A DNA stretch of 64,000 nt from DATLGB01 sp963726825 (GTDB taxonomy: Bacteria > Actinomycetota > Thermoleophilia > Solirubrobacterales > Solirubrobacteraceae), in NCBI GenBank assembly GCA_963726825.1, contig CAVSDT010000002.1, forward strand, positions 1,054,001 to 1,118,000, read 5' to 3'. How positions within the stretch are numbered: position 1 is the stretch's first letter; every line of letters begins with the position of its first letter. Positions 26,213 to 35,369 of this stretch are shown piece after piece. The notes under the pieces were generated by a model. The model was not told the origin of the DNA. It searched no databases and saw only the letters and a list, made by a program, of their open reading frames with translations. Position numbers and translations under genes: made by a program.

Positions 26213-27528
26213 ATGGCCGAGCCCGATCCCACCACGCTGCGTCCCGAGACCATCGCCCTCCACGGCGGCCAGTCACCGGACCCGGCCACCAACAGCCGCG
26301 CCGTCCCGATCTACCAGACGACGTCCTACGTCTTCAACGACACCCAGCACGCCGCGGACCTGTTCGCGCTCGCGGAGCCGGGCAACATCTACACGCGCAT
26401 CATGAACCCGACCTGGGACGTGCTCGAGCAGCGCCTCGCGCAGCTCGAGGGCGGCGTCGCCGCGCTCGCGACCGCCTCCGGCCAGGCCGCCGTCACCTAC
26501 GCGGTGCTCAACATCGCCCGCGCCGGCGACAACATCATCTCCGTCTCCCAGCTCTACGGCGGCACCTACAACCTGTTCGCGCACACGCTGCCGCAGTACG
26601 GCATCGAGGTCCGCTTCGCCGACGCCGACGACCCGGCGTCGGTCGCCGCGCTCGCCGACGAGAACACCAAGCTCGTCTTCGGCGAGACGATCGGCAACCC
26701 GAAGCTCAACGTCCTCGACGTCCCGGCCTGGGCCGAGGCGGCGCACGCCGTCGGCCTGCCGCTGATCGTCGACAACACCGTCGCCACCCCGCTGCGGCGC
26801 GCGCCTGTTCGAGCAGGGCGCCGACATCGTCGTCCACTCGCTGACGAAGTTCATCGGCGGGCACGGCACGTCGCATCGGCGGCGCGATCGTCGACAGCGG
26901 CAACTTCGACTGGGCCGCCCACGCCGAGCGCTTCCCGGGCCTGACGAAGCCCGACCCGAGCTACCACGGGGTCGTCTGGTCCGACGCCCTCGGCCCGGCC
27001 GCCTACGTCGGCCGCGCGCGCACCGTCCTGCTGCGCAACACCGGCGCCGCGCTGTCGCCGTTCAACGCGTTCCTGCTCCTCCAGGGCGTCGAGACGCTCC
27101 CCCTGCGCATGGAGCGCCACAACGCCAACGCCCAGGCGATCGCCGAGTGGCTCGAGGCGCACGACGCCGTGGACTGGGTCGCCTACCCGGGCCTTCCCGG
27201 CGACAAGTACCACGAGGTCGCCCAGCGCGTGCTGCGCGGCGGCGGCGGTGCCCTCATCACCTTCGGCGTCAAGGGCGGCCGCGAGGCCGGCCAGACGTTC
27301 ATCGAGGCGCTCGGCCTGTTCAGCCACCTCGCCAACATCGGCGACGCGAAGTCGCTCGCGATCCACAACGCCTCCACGACGCACTCCCAGCTCAACGCGG
27401 AGGAGCTCGCCGCGGCCGGCGTCACCGACGACACCGTGCGCCTGTCCGTCGGCATCGAGCACGTCGACGACCTGATCGCCGACCTGAGCCAGGCGCTCGC
27501 CGCCACGCGCCAGCCGGTGGGTGCCTGA
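26213..27528 (+). CDS. metY: O-acetylhomoserine sulfhydrylase/aminocarboxypropyltransferase (MetY), two +1 frameshifts
   Basis: PLP enzyme of the Cys/Met-metabolism family that makes homocysteine from O-acetylhomoserine and sulfide. ATG follows an AGGAG. The N-terminal part has ALHGGQSPDPATNSRAVP and YTRIMNPTWDVLEQRLA. Single extra bases near 26801-26805 and at 26874 shift the frame twice; between them lies HSLTKFIGGHGTS with the PLP Lys. After correction there are 437 residues, the normal size, and the stop overlaps metX. Two insertions within 75 bases in an otherwise perfect gene point to sequence error, though real decay cannot be excluded. Confidence 0.85.
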
Positions 27529-28603
27529 GCGCAGCGCCCTGCAGCGGGTCGTCCTCTTCACCGAGGACGACCCGCTGCGCCTCGCGTGCGGGCGCGCACT
27601 GGGGCCCGTCGAGGTCGCCTTCGAGACGTACGGGACCTTCGACGGCACGAACGCCGCGATCGTCTGCCACGCCCTGACGGGCGACGCCCACGCCGCCGGC
27701 GAGGACGGCTGGTGGTCGGCCATGGTCGGCCCGGGCAGGCCCGTGGACACCGACCGGCTGTTCGTCGTCTCCCCGAACCTGATCGGCGGCTGCCGTGGGA
27801 GCACCGGCCCGTCCTCGCCGGACCCGGCGACAGGCGAGGCGTACGGCCTGCGCTTCCCGCCGCTGGCGATGGCCGACCTCGTCGCGGTGCACCGCGCGCT
27901 GCTCGCCCATCTCGGCGTCGAGCGCCTCCACACGGCGATCGGCGGCTCGATGGGCGGCATGCAGGTGCTCGAGTGGCTGCTCTCGCACCCGGGGGAGATC
28001 GAGCGGGCCGTGCTCGTCGGCGCCTCCTCTCGCCTGAGCGCGCAGAACGTCGCGCTCTCCGTCGTCGCCCGCGACGCGATCATGGGCGACCCCGACTTCC
28101 GCGACGGCGACTACGCCCGTCACGGCGTGCGGCCGGATCGGGGGATGGCCGTCGCGCGCAAGCTCGGCCACGTCACCTACCTCTCCGAGGCCGGGATGGC
28201 CCGCCGCTTCGACCGCCGCGAGCCCGGCCCGCAACCGCCGGATGCCGCCGACTGGCTCGCCACCCGCTACGACGTCGAGTCCTACCTCGACCATCAGGCC
28301 GCGGTCTTCCTGGCTCGCTTCGACGCGCTCACCTACCTCTACCTGAGCCGGATGATGGACGGCTTCGAGCCGTTCGCCGACCCCACCCGCCGCGTCGATC
28401 CCGCCGCCCGGGTCCTCGTGCTCGCGTTCACCTCCGACTGGCGCTTCGGGCCCGACCACTCTTACGCCGTGGCCGCCGGTCTGCGAGCGCGCGGGGCGGG
28501 GGAGGTCGAGGTCGAGGTGCTCGACGCCGACACCGGCCACGACTCGTTCCTGCTCGACGTCCCGGGCTATCAGGACGCCGTCGCCGCCTTCCTCAGCCGC
28601 TGA
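27521..28603 (+). CDS. metX: Homoserine O-acetyltransferase
   Basis: Transfers acetyl from acetyl-CoA to homoserine, feeding MetY. The 360 residues have the alpha/beta-hydrolase nucleophile elbow GGSMGGMQ near 141-148, the Asp region FTSDWRF near 305 and the His region DTGHDSFLL near 339. GTG lies within the metY 3' end, so the genes are coupled. Its stop overlaps that of the convergent 2H phosphoesterase gene by 11 bases. Confidence 0.93.
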   Translation: MPERSALQRVVLFTEDDPLRLACGRALGPVEVAFETYGTFDGTNAAIVCHALTGDAHAAGEDGWWSAMVGPGRPVDTDRLFVVSPNLIGGCRGSTGPSSPDPATGEAYGLRFPPLAMADLVAVHRALLAHLGVERLHTAIGGSMGGMQVLEWLLSHPGEIERAVLVGASSRLSAQNVALSVVARDAIMGDPDFRDGDYARHGVRPDRGMAVARKLGHVTYLSEAGMARRFDRREPGPQPPDAADWLATRYDVESYLDHQAAVFLARFDALTYLYLSRMMDGFEPFADPTRRVDPAARVLVLAFTSDWRFGPDHSYAVAAGLRARGAGEVEVEVLDADTGHDSFLLDVPGYQDAVAAFLSR

Positions 28604-29114
28604 GCGCGACCCGCTCGACGGCCTCCCACGGGCCGCCGCGATAGTGCCACAGCCCGAGCGCCTGCACCTGCGCCGGCCACGGCGCGAAGTCGCGCTCGAG
28701 CGCGGCCAGCAGGGCCCTGGCGGTCGGGGCGGGCACCTTGTTCTGGACGGTGACGTGGGCCTGGAAGGCGCCGGCGTCCTGACGCGTCAGCCACGGCCGC
28801 CATCGCTCGGCCAGCGCCGCACGCAGGGGTGGGAGGCCCGGGGCGTCGACGACGTACGCGACGCCCGCGCCCAGCGACCGCAGGCGGGCGACGCTGCCCT
28901 GCAGCGGTCCCGTGGCCGCCGCCGCCGCACGCAGGTCGCCGAGCACCGCCTCGAGGTGGCGGCCGGGCAGCGCGTGAAACAGCGTCAGGTGCGCGCCGAC
29001 GACGAGCCGCTCGGGCGGGAAGTGCGCGCGCCGGAGGGCGTCGAGGCGGGCGGTCGTCGCGTCGTCCAGGACGGCGGAGACGATCAGCGGGTCCGGAGCG
29101 GGCGTCACCGCCAC
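28593..29114 (-). CDS. 2H phosphoesterase (2'-5' RNA ligase-like)
   Basis: 173 residues with the two HxT/Sx motifs of the 2H family: HLTL at about 42-45 and HVTV at about 119-122. Members hydrolyse cyclic phosphodiesters or act on RNA ends; the substrate is not known here. Start is GTG 29114; GTG 29108, 6 bases after CAGGCT, is an alternative two codons downstream. Confidence 0.8.
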   Translation of the reverse strand: MAVTPAPDPLIVSAVLDDATTARLDALRRAHFPPERLVVGAHLTLFHALPGRHLEAVLGDLRAAAAATGPLQGSVARLRSLGAGVAYVVDAPGLPPLRAALAERWRPWLTRQDAGAFQAHVTVQNKVPAPTARALLAALERDFAPWPAQVQALGLWHYRGGPWEAVERVALSG

Positions 29115-29123
29115 AGCCTGACG

Positions 29124-29129
29124 TACAGT
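29124..29129 (+). promoter_or_regulatory. Putative -10 element (TACAGT), leaderless small gene
   Basis: TACAGT ends exactly 6 bases before ATG 29136, so the A of ATG would be the first transcribed base. This is one of the cleanest leaderless candidates in the window. Confidence 0.55.
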
Positions 29130-29135
29130 CGGGCG

Positions 29136-29297
29136 ATGCCTGAGTTCATCGACGCCATCGCGAACGACCTCCGCGCCCGCCTGGAGGAGATCGAGCGCCA
29201 GCTCGGCGACTTCGACGCCCTCGTCGAGGAGCGCGACCGGCTGCGGGCCGCGCTGGACGCCCTCGGCACGGACACGCCGCCGGTCGCCGCCGGCTGA
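29136..29297 (+). CDS. 53-residue coiled-coil protein of unknown function
   Basis: Begins MPEFIDAIANDLRARLEE and continues with a heptad-like helix (IERQLGDFDALVEERDRLRAAL), then a short Thr/Pro tail. It is strongly charged and contains no membrane segment or Cys. The gene has its own -10, normal codon use for the region and stands between a 2H phosphoesterase and a haemoglobin gene. Possibly a dimeric regulator or assembly factor; no family recognised. Confidence 0.6.
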   Translation: MPEFIDAIANDLRARLEEIERQLGDFDALVEERDRLRAALDALGTDTPPVAAG

Positions 29298-29337
29298 CGG
29301 GCGCCGAGCGCCGCCGCGGCCGGGGCCGGCCCGCCGG

Positions 29338-29784
29338 TCACCTGCCGGGCTCGTGCAGGGTGATCGGCAGGCTCCCCGGCGCCTGCGGCGGGCTGTCGGG
29401 GCCCGGCAGCGTCTGCACGCGCCCGTGGAAGGCGGTGGCGACGCGCGCGGCGTGCGCCTTGGCCTCCTCGGCGCGTGTCCCGGCGAAGAGCTCGTCGACG
29501 GTGGCGAACCAGAGCTCGAGCCAGCGCACGAAGTGCCCCCTGCGCAGTCCGGCCTTGGCGTGCAGCCGGGCGTGGGGGGCGAAGGCGCCGCCGCTGTAGG
29601 ACTGCGCGCCGAGCAGCACCGTCTCCCAGAAGGCGGTGATCTCCGGGACGTGGGCCTCGAGGTCGAGGTGGGCGACGTCGGTGAAGATCCAGCCGATCAC
29701 CTCGTCGGTGAGCGCGCGGCCGTAGAAGGCGCGCACGAGCCGCTCGACGTCGTCGCGGTCCTCGATGTCGTGCAGGGCGGCCAT
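29338..29784 (-). CDS. Group III truncated haemoglobin
   Basis: 148 residues. DVERLVRAFYGRALTDEVIGWIF, HVPEITAFWETVLLG and the distal part HARLHAKAGLRRGHFVRWLELW match the truncated-globin fold, with the proximal haem His in the LRRGHF segment. Group III members are often linked to oxygen or NO chemistry. ATG 29784 is preferred over GTG 29790 because TAGCCT lies 8 bases upstream of it. Confidence 0.82.
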   Translation of the reverse strand: MAALHDIEDRDDVERLVRAFYGRALTDEVIGWIFTDVAHLDLEAHVPEITAFWETVLLGAQSYSGGAFAPHARLHAKAGLRRGHFVRWLELWFATVDELFAGTRAEEAKAHAARVATAFHGRVQTLPGPDSPPQAPGSLPITLHEPGR

Positions 29785-29792
29785 CGCCACCG

Positions 29793-29798
29793 AGGCTA
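29793..29798 (-). promoter_or_regulatory. Putative -10 element (TAGCCT) for the truncated haemoglobin gene
   Basis: Minus-strand TAGCCT ends 8 bases before ATG 29784. The divergent metallophosphoesterase promoter begins 19 bases away. Confidence 0.45.
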
Positions 29799-29816
29799 CG
29801 GCGCGCCGCGGGCGGG

Positions 29817-29822
29817 TACCGT
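29817..29822 (+). promoter_or_regulatory. Putative -10 element (TACCGT) for the metallophosphoesterase gene
   Basis: TACCGT ends 9 bases before GTG 29832, leaving at most a two- or three-base leader. Confidence 0.45.
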
Positions 29823-29831
29823 TGCCGTCCG

Positions 29832-30878
29832 GTGCCGACCCTCGTCCTCTCCGACCTGCACCTGGGGATGACGACCGGGCGCGACGTCCTGCGGCAGGAG
29901 CCCGCCCTCGAGCGGCTGCTGGCCGCCGTCGGCGCGGCCGACCGCGTCGTCCTGCTCGGCGACGTCGTCGAGCTGCTCGAGGGCCGCCCCGAGGCGGCGA
30001 TGGCCGACGCCGAGCCGGTGCTGAAGGCGATCGGGCAGGCGGCGGGCAAGGGCACGGAGCTGGTCCTCGTCAGCGGCAACCACGACTTCGCCGCCGTCCG
30101 GCCCTGGCTGGCGGCGCGCGGACGCCTCGGCCGCGCGGTCGGCCTCCACGCCCAGGTCGGGCGCGAGAGCACGCCGGGGCTGACCGCCATCTCCCGCGCC
30201 CTGCGGCCCGCACGGGTGGCCGTTCGTTACCCGGGCGTCGAGCTCGCCGACGGCGTCTACGCGATGCACGGCCACTACCTGGACCGCCATCTCACGCCCG
30301 AGCTCGTCCGCCGCGCGGTCCTCCCGCGCTTCGCCCGTGTCGTCGGCGACGTCCCCGACCCCGCGACGACGGAGGACTACGAGCGCGCCGGCGGCGCCAA
30401 CTTCGCCGCGATCGCCGGGCTGCTGGCCACGGAGGCGCCGTCGACGGCGATGGGGGAGACGATCGACCGGCTCGCCGGGCGGGCGCGCCGGGCGGCGCTG
30501 GCGTTCGCGCCGACCGCCACGACGGTGCTCGGTCTCGCGCCGGGCAGCGCCGACGCGATCGCCGTCTCGCTGCGACGCGCCGGCCTGGCAGCGATGGGCG
30601 AGGTCGTCGCGCGCCTGCAGATCGACGCGCACACGGTGCTCTTCGGCCACACCCACCGCGCCGGCCCGTTCGGCGACGACGACGCGGACGAGTGGCTCGG
30701 CCGCAGCGGCGCGCGGCTCATGAACACCGGGTCCTGGGTCCACGACCCGTTCCTCCTCACGGGCGCCGACTCCAGCCACCCGTGGTGGCCCGGCCGCGCG
30801 ATCGAGATCGGCGACGACGGCGTCCCGCGCCTGCGCTCGCTGCTGGCCGACCTCGACGTCGGCGATCTGCTGCCGTAG
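29832..30878 (+). CDS. Calcineurin-like metallophosphoesterase
   Basis: 348 residues. Metal-binding motifs in order: LSDLHLG at the N-terminus, LLGDVVEL, SGNHDF and FGHTHRAGP near 275. A first His loop (AMHGHYLD) lies in the middle. An alpha-helical insert separates the last two motifs. Substrate unknown; UDP-diacylglucosamine hydrolase-like and general phosphodiesterases share this layout. Confidence 0.85.
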   Translation: MPTLVLSDLHLGMTTGRDVLRQEPALERLLAAVGAADRVVLLGDVVELLEGRPEAAMADAEPVLKAIGQAAGKGTELVLVSGNHDFAAVRPWLAARGRLGRAVGLHAQVGRESTPGLTAISRALRPARVAVRYPGVELADGVYAMHGHYLDRHLTPELVRRAVLPRFARVVGDVPDPATTEDYERAGGANFAAIAGLLATEAPSTAMGETIDRLAGRARRAALAFAPTATTVLGLAPGSADAIAVSLRRAGLAAMGEVVARLQIDAHTVLFGHTHRAGPFGDDDADEWLGRSGARLMNTGSWVHDPFLLTGADSSHPWWPGRAIEIGDDGVPRLRSLLADLDVGDLLP

Positions 30879-30891
30879 GCCGCGCGGCGCG

Positions 30892-32124
30892 TCAGCCGAA
30901 GCGCAGGATCGTCAGCGCGATCGCCCGCGCCACGCGGGTCAGGTCCGCGATCGAGACCCACTCGTCCGTGGCGTGCGCGCGCTCCAGGCCCGGGGTGCCG
31001 AGCATCACGCACGGGATGCCGCGGGCGCGGAAGTGGCGCATGTCCGCGCCGTAGGGCACGCCGGCGAGAGCGGAGCCCGGCATGCACTGCGACCGCGCCG
31101 CGGCGTGGACGAGGCCGACGAACGGGTCCTCCGCCGGCGTCGCGGACGGCGCGAACTGCCCCCCGTGCCAGACGATCTCCGGCGGCGGCCCGAGCCCGTC
31201 GTCGGCGGCGGCCACGGCGGCCTCCAGCGCCGTCCGGGCGTCCGCCGGGTCCGTCCCCACCGCGACGCCAAGACGACCCTCGAACTCGAGCCGGTCCGGC
31301 ACCTGGCTGGCCCACTGGCCGGCACTCACGCGGCCGACGAGCAGGGGGTAGGGGAGGTCGAGCGTGGCCATCAGGGGGTTGGCGACGTCGGCGTTGACCG
31401 CCCGCTCGTGCGCGGCGAGCGCGCGGTGGACCCCCATGTAGCGGTCGATCGCCGAGACGCCCTGCCGCCGCACCGCGGCGTGGGCGCTGGTCCCACGGAC
31501 GATGCCGGTGAAGGTCAGGGCGCCGCCGTGGGCGACGACGACGTCGAAGCCGGTCGGCTCCGGGATCAGGCAGGCGTCGAAGGCGGCGTCGGCTCGGAGG
31601 GCCGCGAAGGTCCCCAGTCCGCCGTCCTCCTCCGAGGAGACGCCCTGGAGCACGACCTCCGCGACGGGCGTCCCCACGATCCGCGCGACGGCGGCCATCG
31701 CGTGGAGCGCGGCGAGCACCCCGCCCTTCATGTCCAGCGCCCCGCAGCCGTGGACGACGTCGCCCTCGCGATGGCCGGCGAACGGCGGGTGCGTCCACGG
31801 GTCCGCGCCGCTCGGCGGGACGACGTCGAGGTGGCCGTTCAGGCACAGCCGCCGCGTCCCGCTCCCGGACAGCGTCACCGTCGCGTTGAGCAGCTCGTCG
31901 CGCGGGGCCTCCTCGCCGGGGCAGCCCGGCGCGGCGCGCACCGCCGCGAGGTCGTGCTCGTCGACGCGCGCGTCGAGGCCGCGCTCGGCGGCGATCGCCG
32001 CGAACGCCTCGACGGCCGGGCGCTCGCGGCCCGTCGGGCTGGCCGCCTGCACCAGGCGGGCGAGGTCGGCGGCGATCGCCTCGCCGTCGATGGCGTTCAG
32101 GACATCTGCGTCAGGACCGCTCAC
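30892..32124 (-). CDS. M20-family metallohydrolase (ArgE/DapE-like deacylase)
   Basis: 410 residues. Zinc-site motifs NGHLDVVPPSG, GCGALDMKGGV and SSEEDGG are followed by a dimerisation domain (TGIVRGTSAHAAV), then a returning catalytic domain with GTPGLERAHATDEWV. Members remove acyl groups from amino acids such as N-acetylornithine or succinyl-diaminopimelate. It sits outside any arg or lysine cluster, so the substrate is uncertain. GTG start lies inside the 3' end of the transporter gene, overlapping by 14 bases. Confidence 0.85.
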   Translation of the reverse strand: MSGPDADVLNAIDGEAIAADLARLVQAASPTGRERPAVEAFAAIAAERGLDARVDEHDLAAVRAAPGCPGEEAPRDELLNATVTLSGSGTRRLCLNGHLDVVPPSGADPWTHPPFAGHREGDVVHGCGALDMKGGVLAALHAMAAVARIVGTPVAEVVLQGVSSEEDGGLGTFAALRADAAFDACLIPEPTGFDVVVAHGGALTFTGIVRGTSAHAAVRRQGVSAIDRYMGVHRALAAHERAVNADVANPLMATLDLPYPLLVGRVSAGQWASQVPDRLEFEGRLGVAVGTDPADARTALEAAVAAADDGLGPPPEIVWHGGQFAPSATPAEDPFVGLVHAAARSQCMPGSALAGVPYGADMRHFRARGIPCVMLGTPGLERAHATDEWVSIADLTRVARAIALTILRFG

Positions 32125-34177
32125 CCGGCGTAGGTTGCCGGATCCGCAGCAGCTTGGCGAGCCCGTCCGGCATCCACCAGTTCCACTCCCCGAACAGCTT
32201 CACCAGTGCGGGGACGAGCAGGGCCCGGACGACCGTCGCGTCGAGCAGGATGCCGGCGGCGAGGCCGGTGGCGAGCACCTTGATCTCCGTCCCCGGGCTG
32301 GCGCCCAGCGCGACGAACGCGAGGAACAGGATCAGGGCCGCGCTCGTCACGAGCCGACCCGTGCGGCCGATGCCGCGGACGATCGCCTCGTCGGTGGAGC
32401 CCGTCGCGTCGCGCTCCTCCCGCACGCGGGCGAGGATGAAGACCTCGTAGTCCATCGACAGCCCGTAGAGGAACGCGAAGATCGCCAGGGGGATCCACGC
32501 GGTGACCGCGCCGGTGGCGGGGATCCCCCAGATGGCGTCCGAGCCGACGCCCTGCTGCCACACGAGGACGACCACGCCGTAGGCCGTCGCGACCGACAGG
32601 ATGTTGAGCAGCACGGCCTTCAGGGGCAGCAGGACGGAGCGGAACGCCCGGGCGAGGAGGACGAAGGTGATCAGCGCGATCAGGGCGATCATCACCGGGA
32701 ACGACGAGTAGATCGCGTCCGAGAGGTCCTGCGTCTGCGCCGTCCTGCCGCCGACGGTCGCGCCCGGGACGCTCGCCAGGTCGTCGCGCACGCGGTCGAC
32801 GATCGCCGCGCCGCGTTCGGTGGCGGTGTCCTCGGCGGGGATCACGTCCAGCAGGGCCCGGCCGCCGCGCTCCTCGGCTGCAAGCACGCCGCGTACGCCC
32901 GCGACGCCGGCGATGACCTCCGTGGCCGCGTCGGCCGACGCCGCCGGCGTCAGGACCTGGATCGGCGTCAGCGGCCCGCCCTGGAGCTCGGTCTCCTCCA
33001 TCGCGGTCAGCGCGGCCCGCTGCGGGCCGGACGTGGCGAGCGAGTCGAGGTCGGGGTCGCCGGGGCGCAGGCCGGTCGCGACGGCGAGCAGGACGCCGAG
33101 GACCACCAGGCCGGCGACCGCCGCGGGCCAGGGCCGGCGGACGATCCCGGTCGCCCAGCGGGTCCAGGCGGGGCTGGCGTGGGACTCGTCGCGGCGGCGC
33201 GGCCACTCCAGCCGGTGGCCGAAGCGCCGCAGGAGGACGGGGAGCAGCGTGATCGAGGCCAGCACGCTGACGAGCGGGATCAGCAGGCCGCCGAAGCCGA
33301 TCGAGCGGATGAAGGGGACGGGGACCACGACCAGCGCGAGCAGGCCGATCGCGACGGTCGTGCCGCTGAAGACGACCGCGGACCCGCTCGTCGTCATCGC
33401 GTTCATGATGGCCTGCTCACCCTCGACGCCGTTGGCCCGCTCCTCCCGCCAGCGCACCACCACGAGCAGCGAGTAGTCGATCGCGACGCCGAGGCCGATC
33501 AGGCCGACGAGGAACTGCACCACGAACGAGACGTCGGTGAACGTCGTCAGGCCGAGCAGCAGCAGGAAGGTGGTCAGGATCGAGACGACCGCGATCAGCA
33601 GCGGGACGAGCGCCAGGAACGACGCGAAGACGAACAGGAGCACGGCGAGCGCGCCGACGCCGCCCGCGAGCGTCTCGATCAGCAGGCCGGGACCGTCGCC
33701 GCCGCTGCCCTCCGCGAGCGCATCGACGCCCGTGACGCCGACCGGCTTGCCCCCGACCTCGGTCTTCGCCGCCGCCGCGGTCGCCGCAGCGAGCGCCTCC
33801 GGGTTCGCGTCGGCGCCGTTGGGCGGACGCGGGGGGAAGAGGAGGCCCACCGTGACGCCCTCGTCGGAGAGCACGGGGTCGCCGGCGCGCAGCCGGCCCC
33901 GGGGGACGGCCGCGGCGATCGTCTCGAAGCCCGTGCCCGCAGCCGCGACGTCGTCGGTCGCGGCGACGAGGACGATCGGCGACAGCGACCCGCCGGCGCC
34001 GAACCGCTCCACGATCTCGCGGTTGGTGTCGAAGCCCTCCCGGCCGGGGGCGTCGAAGGACTGCGACAGCGCCCCGCTGATCTGGGAGGCGGCGAACCCA
34101 CCGGCCAGGGTGAGGAGGAGCCAGCCGAGGGCGACGAGCCGCCCATGGCGCAGGACCCAGGAGGTCACGGTGGTCAT
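32111..34177 (-). CDS. MMPL/RND-family membrane transporter
   Basis: 688 residues in two homologous halves, each with one N-terminal helix, a large external loop and five grouped helices. YSLLVVVRWREE and DYEVFILARVREER mark the Asp-Tyr motif of helices 4 and 10 that carries protons in this family. MMPL proteins export lipids or small molecules. ATG 34177 is chosen because the first membrane helix follows it and AGGA lies about 9 bases upstream; a longer open frame to 34384 runs over the divergent gene. Confidence 0.88.
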   Translation of the reverse strand: MTTVTSWVLRHGRLVALGWLLLTLAGGFAASQISGALSQSFDAPGREGFDTNREIVERFGAGGSLSPIVLVAATDDVAAAGTGFETIAAAVPRGRLRAGDPVLSDEGVTVGLLFPPRPPNGADANPEALAAATAAAAKTEVGGKPVGVTGVDALAEGSGGDGPGLLIETLAGGVGALAVLLFVFASFLALVPLLIAVVSILTTFLLLLGLTTFTDVSFVVQFLVGLIGLGVAIDYSLLVVVRWREERANGVEGEQAIMNAMTTSGSAVVFSGTTVAIGLLALVVVPVPFIRSIGFGGLLIPLVSVLASITLLPVLLRRFGHRLEWPRRRDESHASPAWTRWATGIVRRPWPAAVAGLVVLGVLLAVATGLRPGDPDLDSLATSGPQRAALTAMEETELQGGPLTPIQVLTPAASADAATEVIAGVAGVRGVLAAEERGGRALLDVIPAEDTATERGAAIVDRVRDDLASVPGATVGGRTAQTQDLSDAIYSSFPVMIALIALITFVLLARAFRSVLLPLKAVLLNILSVATAYGVVVLVWQQGVGSDAIWGIPATGAVTAWIPLAIFAFLYGLSMDYEVFILARVREERDATGSTDEAIVRGIGRTGRLVTSAALILFLAFVALGASPGTEIKVLATGLAAGILLDATVVRALLVPALVKLFGEWNWWMPDGLAKLLRIRQPTPGERS

Positions 34178-34264
34178 GACCGTCGTCCTGCCCGGGCCGG
34201 GGACGGCGCAGACCCGCCGTTGCCAGGGCCCGTTGCGACGCGCCAGGTCCCAGGGTGCGTCCGG

Positions 34265-34270
34265 TACGGT
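34265..34270 (+). promoter_or_regulatory. Putative -10 element (TACGGT), leaderless DUF808 gene
   Basis: TACGGT ends 7 bases before GTG 34278. No Shine-Dalgarno sequence is visible. Confidence 0.5.
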
Positions 34271-34277
34271 GCCGCCG

Positions 34278-35210
34278 GTGAGCGCCGGTCTCGTCGCACT
34301 GCTGGACGACGTCGCCGCGCTGGCACGGGCGGCAGCGGCGTCCGTCGACGACGTCGCGGTCGGTGCGAGCCGCGCGAGCGTCAAGGCCGCCGGGGTGATC
34401 GTCGACGACGCGGCGGTGACACCGCGCTACGTGCAGGGCCTGCAACCGCAGCGCGAGCTGCCGATCATCCGCCGCATCGCGCAGGGCTCGCTGCGCAACA
34501 AGCTGCTGTTCATCCTGCCCGCGGCCCTCGTGCTCAGCGAGCTGCTGCCGTGGCTGCTGACCCCGATCCTGATGCTGGGCGGGACCTACCTCTGCTTCGA
34601 GGGCGCGGAGAAGCTGTGGGAGAAGCTCGGCCCCGGGCACGGCGCCGCCCACGAGCCGGGGGCGGCCGAGAAGCCGCCGGGGGAGGACGACCTCGTCCGC
34701 GGCGCCGTGCGGACCGACTTCATCCTGTCGGCGGAGATCATGGTCATCTCGCTCAACGAGGTCGCCGACGAGCCGCTCGTCGCCCGCGCCCTGATCCTCG
34801 TCTTCGTCGCGATCGTCATCACGGCCGTCGTCTACGGGGCGGTCGCCCTGATCGTGAAGATGGACGACATCGGCCTGCGCCTGGCCAAGACCTCTGAGGG
34901 TGCCGCGGCGACGTTCGGCCGGGGCCTCGTCCGCGGGATGCCCGTCGTGATGGGCGTCCTCTCGACCGTCGGGATCGCCGCGATGCTCTGGGTCGGCGGC
35001 CACATCCTCCTCGTCGGCCTCGACGAGCTCGGCTTCCACGCGCCCTACGACGTCGTGCACCACCTGGAGCAGGAGGTGGAGCACGTCCTCGGCGGCGTCG
35101 GCGGCTGGCTGACGAACACGCTCTTCTCCGCGCTGCTCGGCGTCGCGGTCGGCGCGGTCGTGGTGGCCGTGCTGCACCTGCGCGGCGGGGACGAGCCGCA
35201 GCCGGCCTGA
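34278..35210 (+). CDS. DUF808-family inner membrane protein
   Basis: 310 residues. The N-terminus (AGLVALLDDVAALARAAAASVDDVA) and LPIIRRIAQGSLRNKL match the YedI/DUF808 family. Several membrane helices follow: near 90-115, two in the middle (ILVFVAIVITAVVYGAVALIV), and a last near 285-300. The function of the family is not established. The long open frame further upstream is on the transporter's opposite strand and not coding. Confidence 0.8.
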   Translation: MSAGLVALLDDVAALARAAAASVDDVAVGASRASVKAAGVIVDDAAVTPRYVQGLQPQRELPIIRRIAQGSLRNKLLFILPAALVLSELLPWLLTPILMLGGTYLCFEGAEKLWEKLGPGHGAAHEPGAAEKPPGEDDLVRGAVRTDFILSAEIMVISLNEVADEPLVARALILVFVAIVITAVVYGAVALIVKMDDIGLRLAKTSEGAAATFGRGLVRGMPVVMGVLSTVGIAAMLWVGGHILLVGLDELGFHAPYDVVHHLEQEVEHVLGGVGGWLTNTLFSALLGVAVGAVVVAVLHLRGGDEPQPA

Positions 35211-35238
35211 CCGCGACCGCCCGACGGGCTTCCGCTGA

Positions 35239-35311
<73 letters not shown>

Positions 35312-35351
35312 GGGCCGGGACAGACTAGCCCAGGGGGCGGGCCGCCCTCGG

Positions 35352-35357
35352 TAGCCT
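35352..35357 (+). promoter_or_regulatory. Putative -10 element (TAGCCT) for the YfcE-like/RNase Z unit
   Basis: TAGCCT lies 12 bases before GTG 35370, leaving a leader of about five bases. It sits just beyond the tRNA gene, which is transcribed the other way. Confidence 0.4.
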
Positions 35358-35369
35358 CGCCCGCGCACC

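Noticed and set aside
25360..26844. Continuous frame suggesting a dipeptidase fused to a long C-terminal domain reaching into metY
   Set aside because: Artefact of the extra base at 26058-26059. After it the frame is out of register with both the VanX WWHF motif and MetY, and the product becomes Arg/His/Pro-rich noise.
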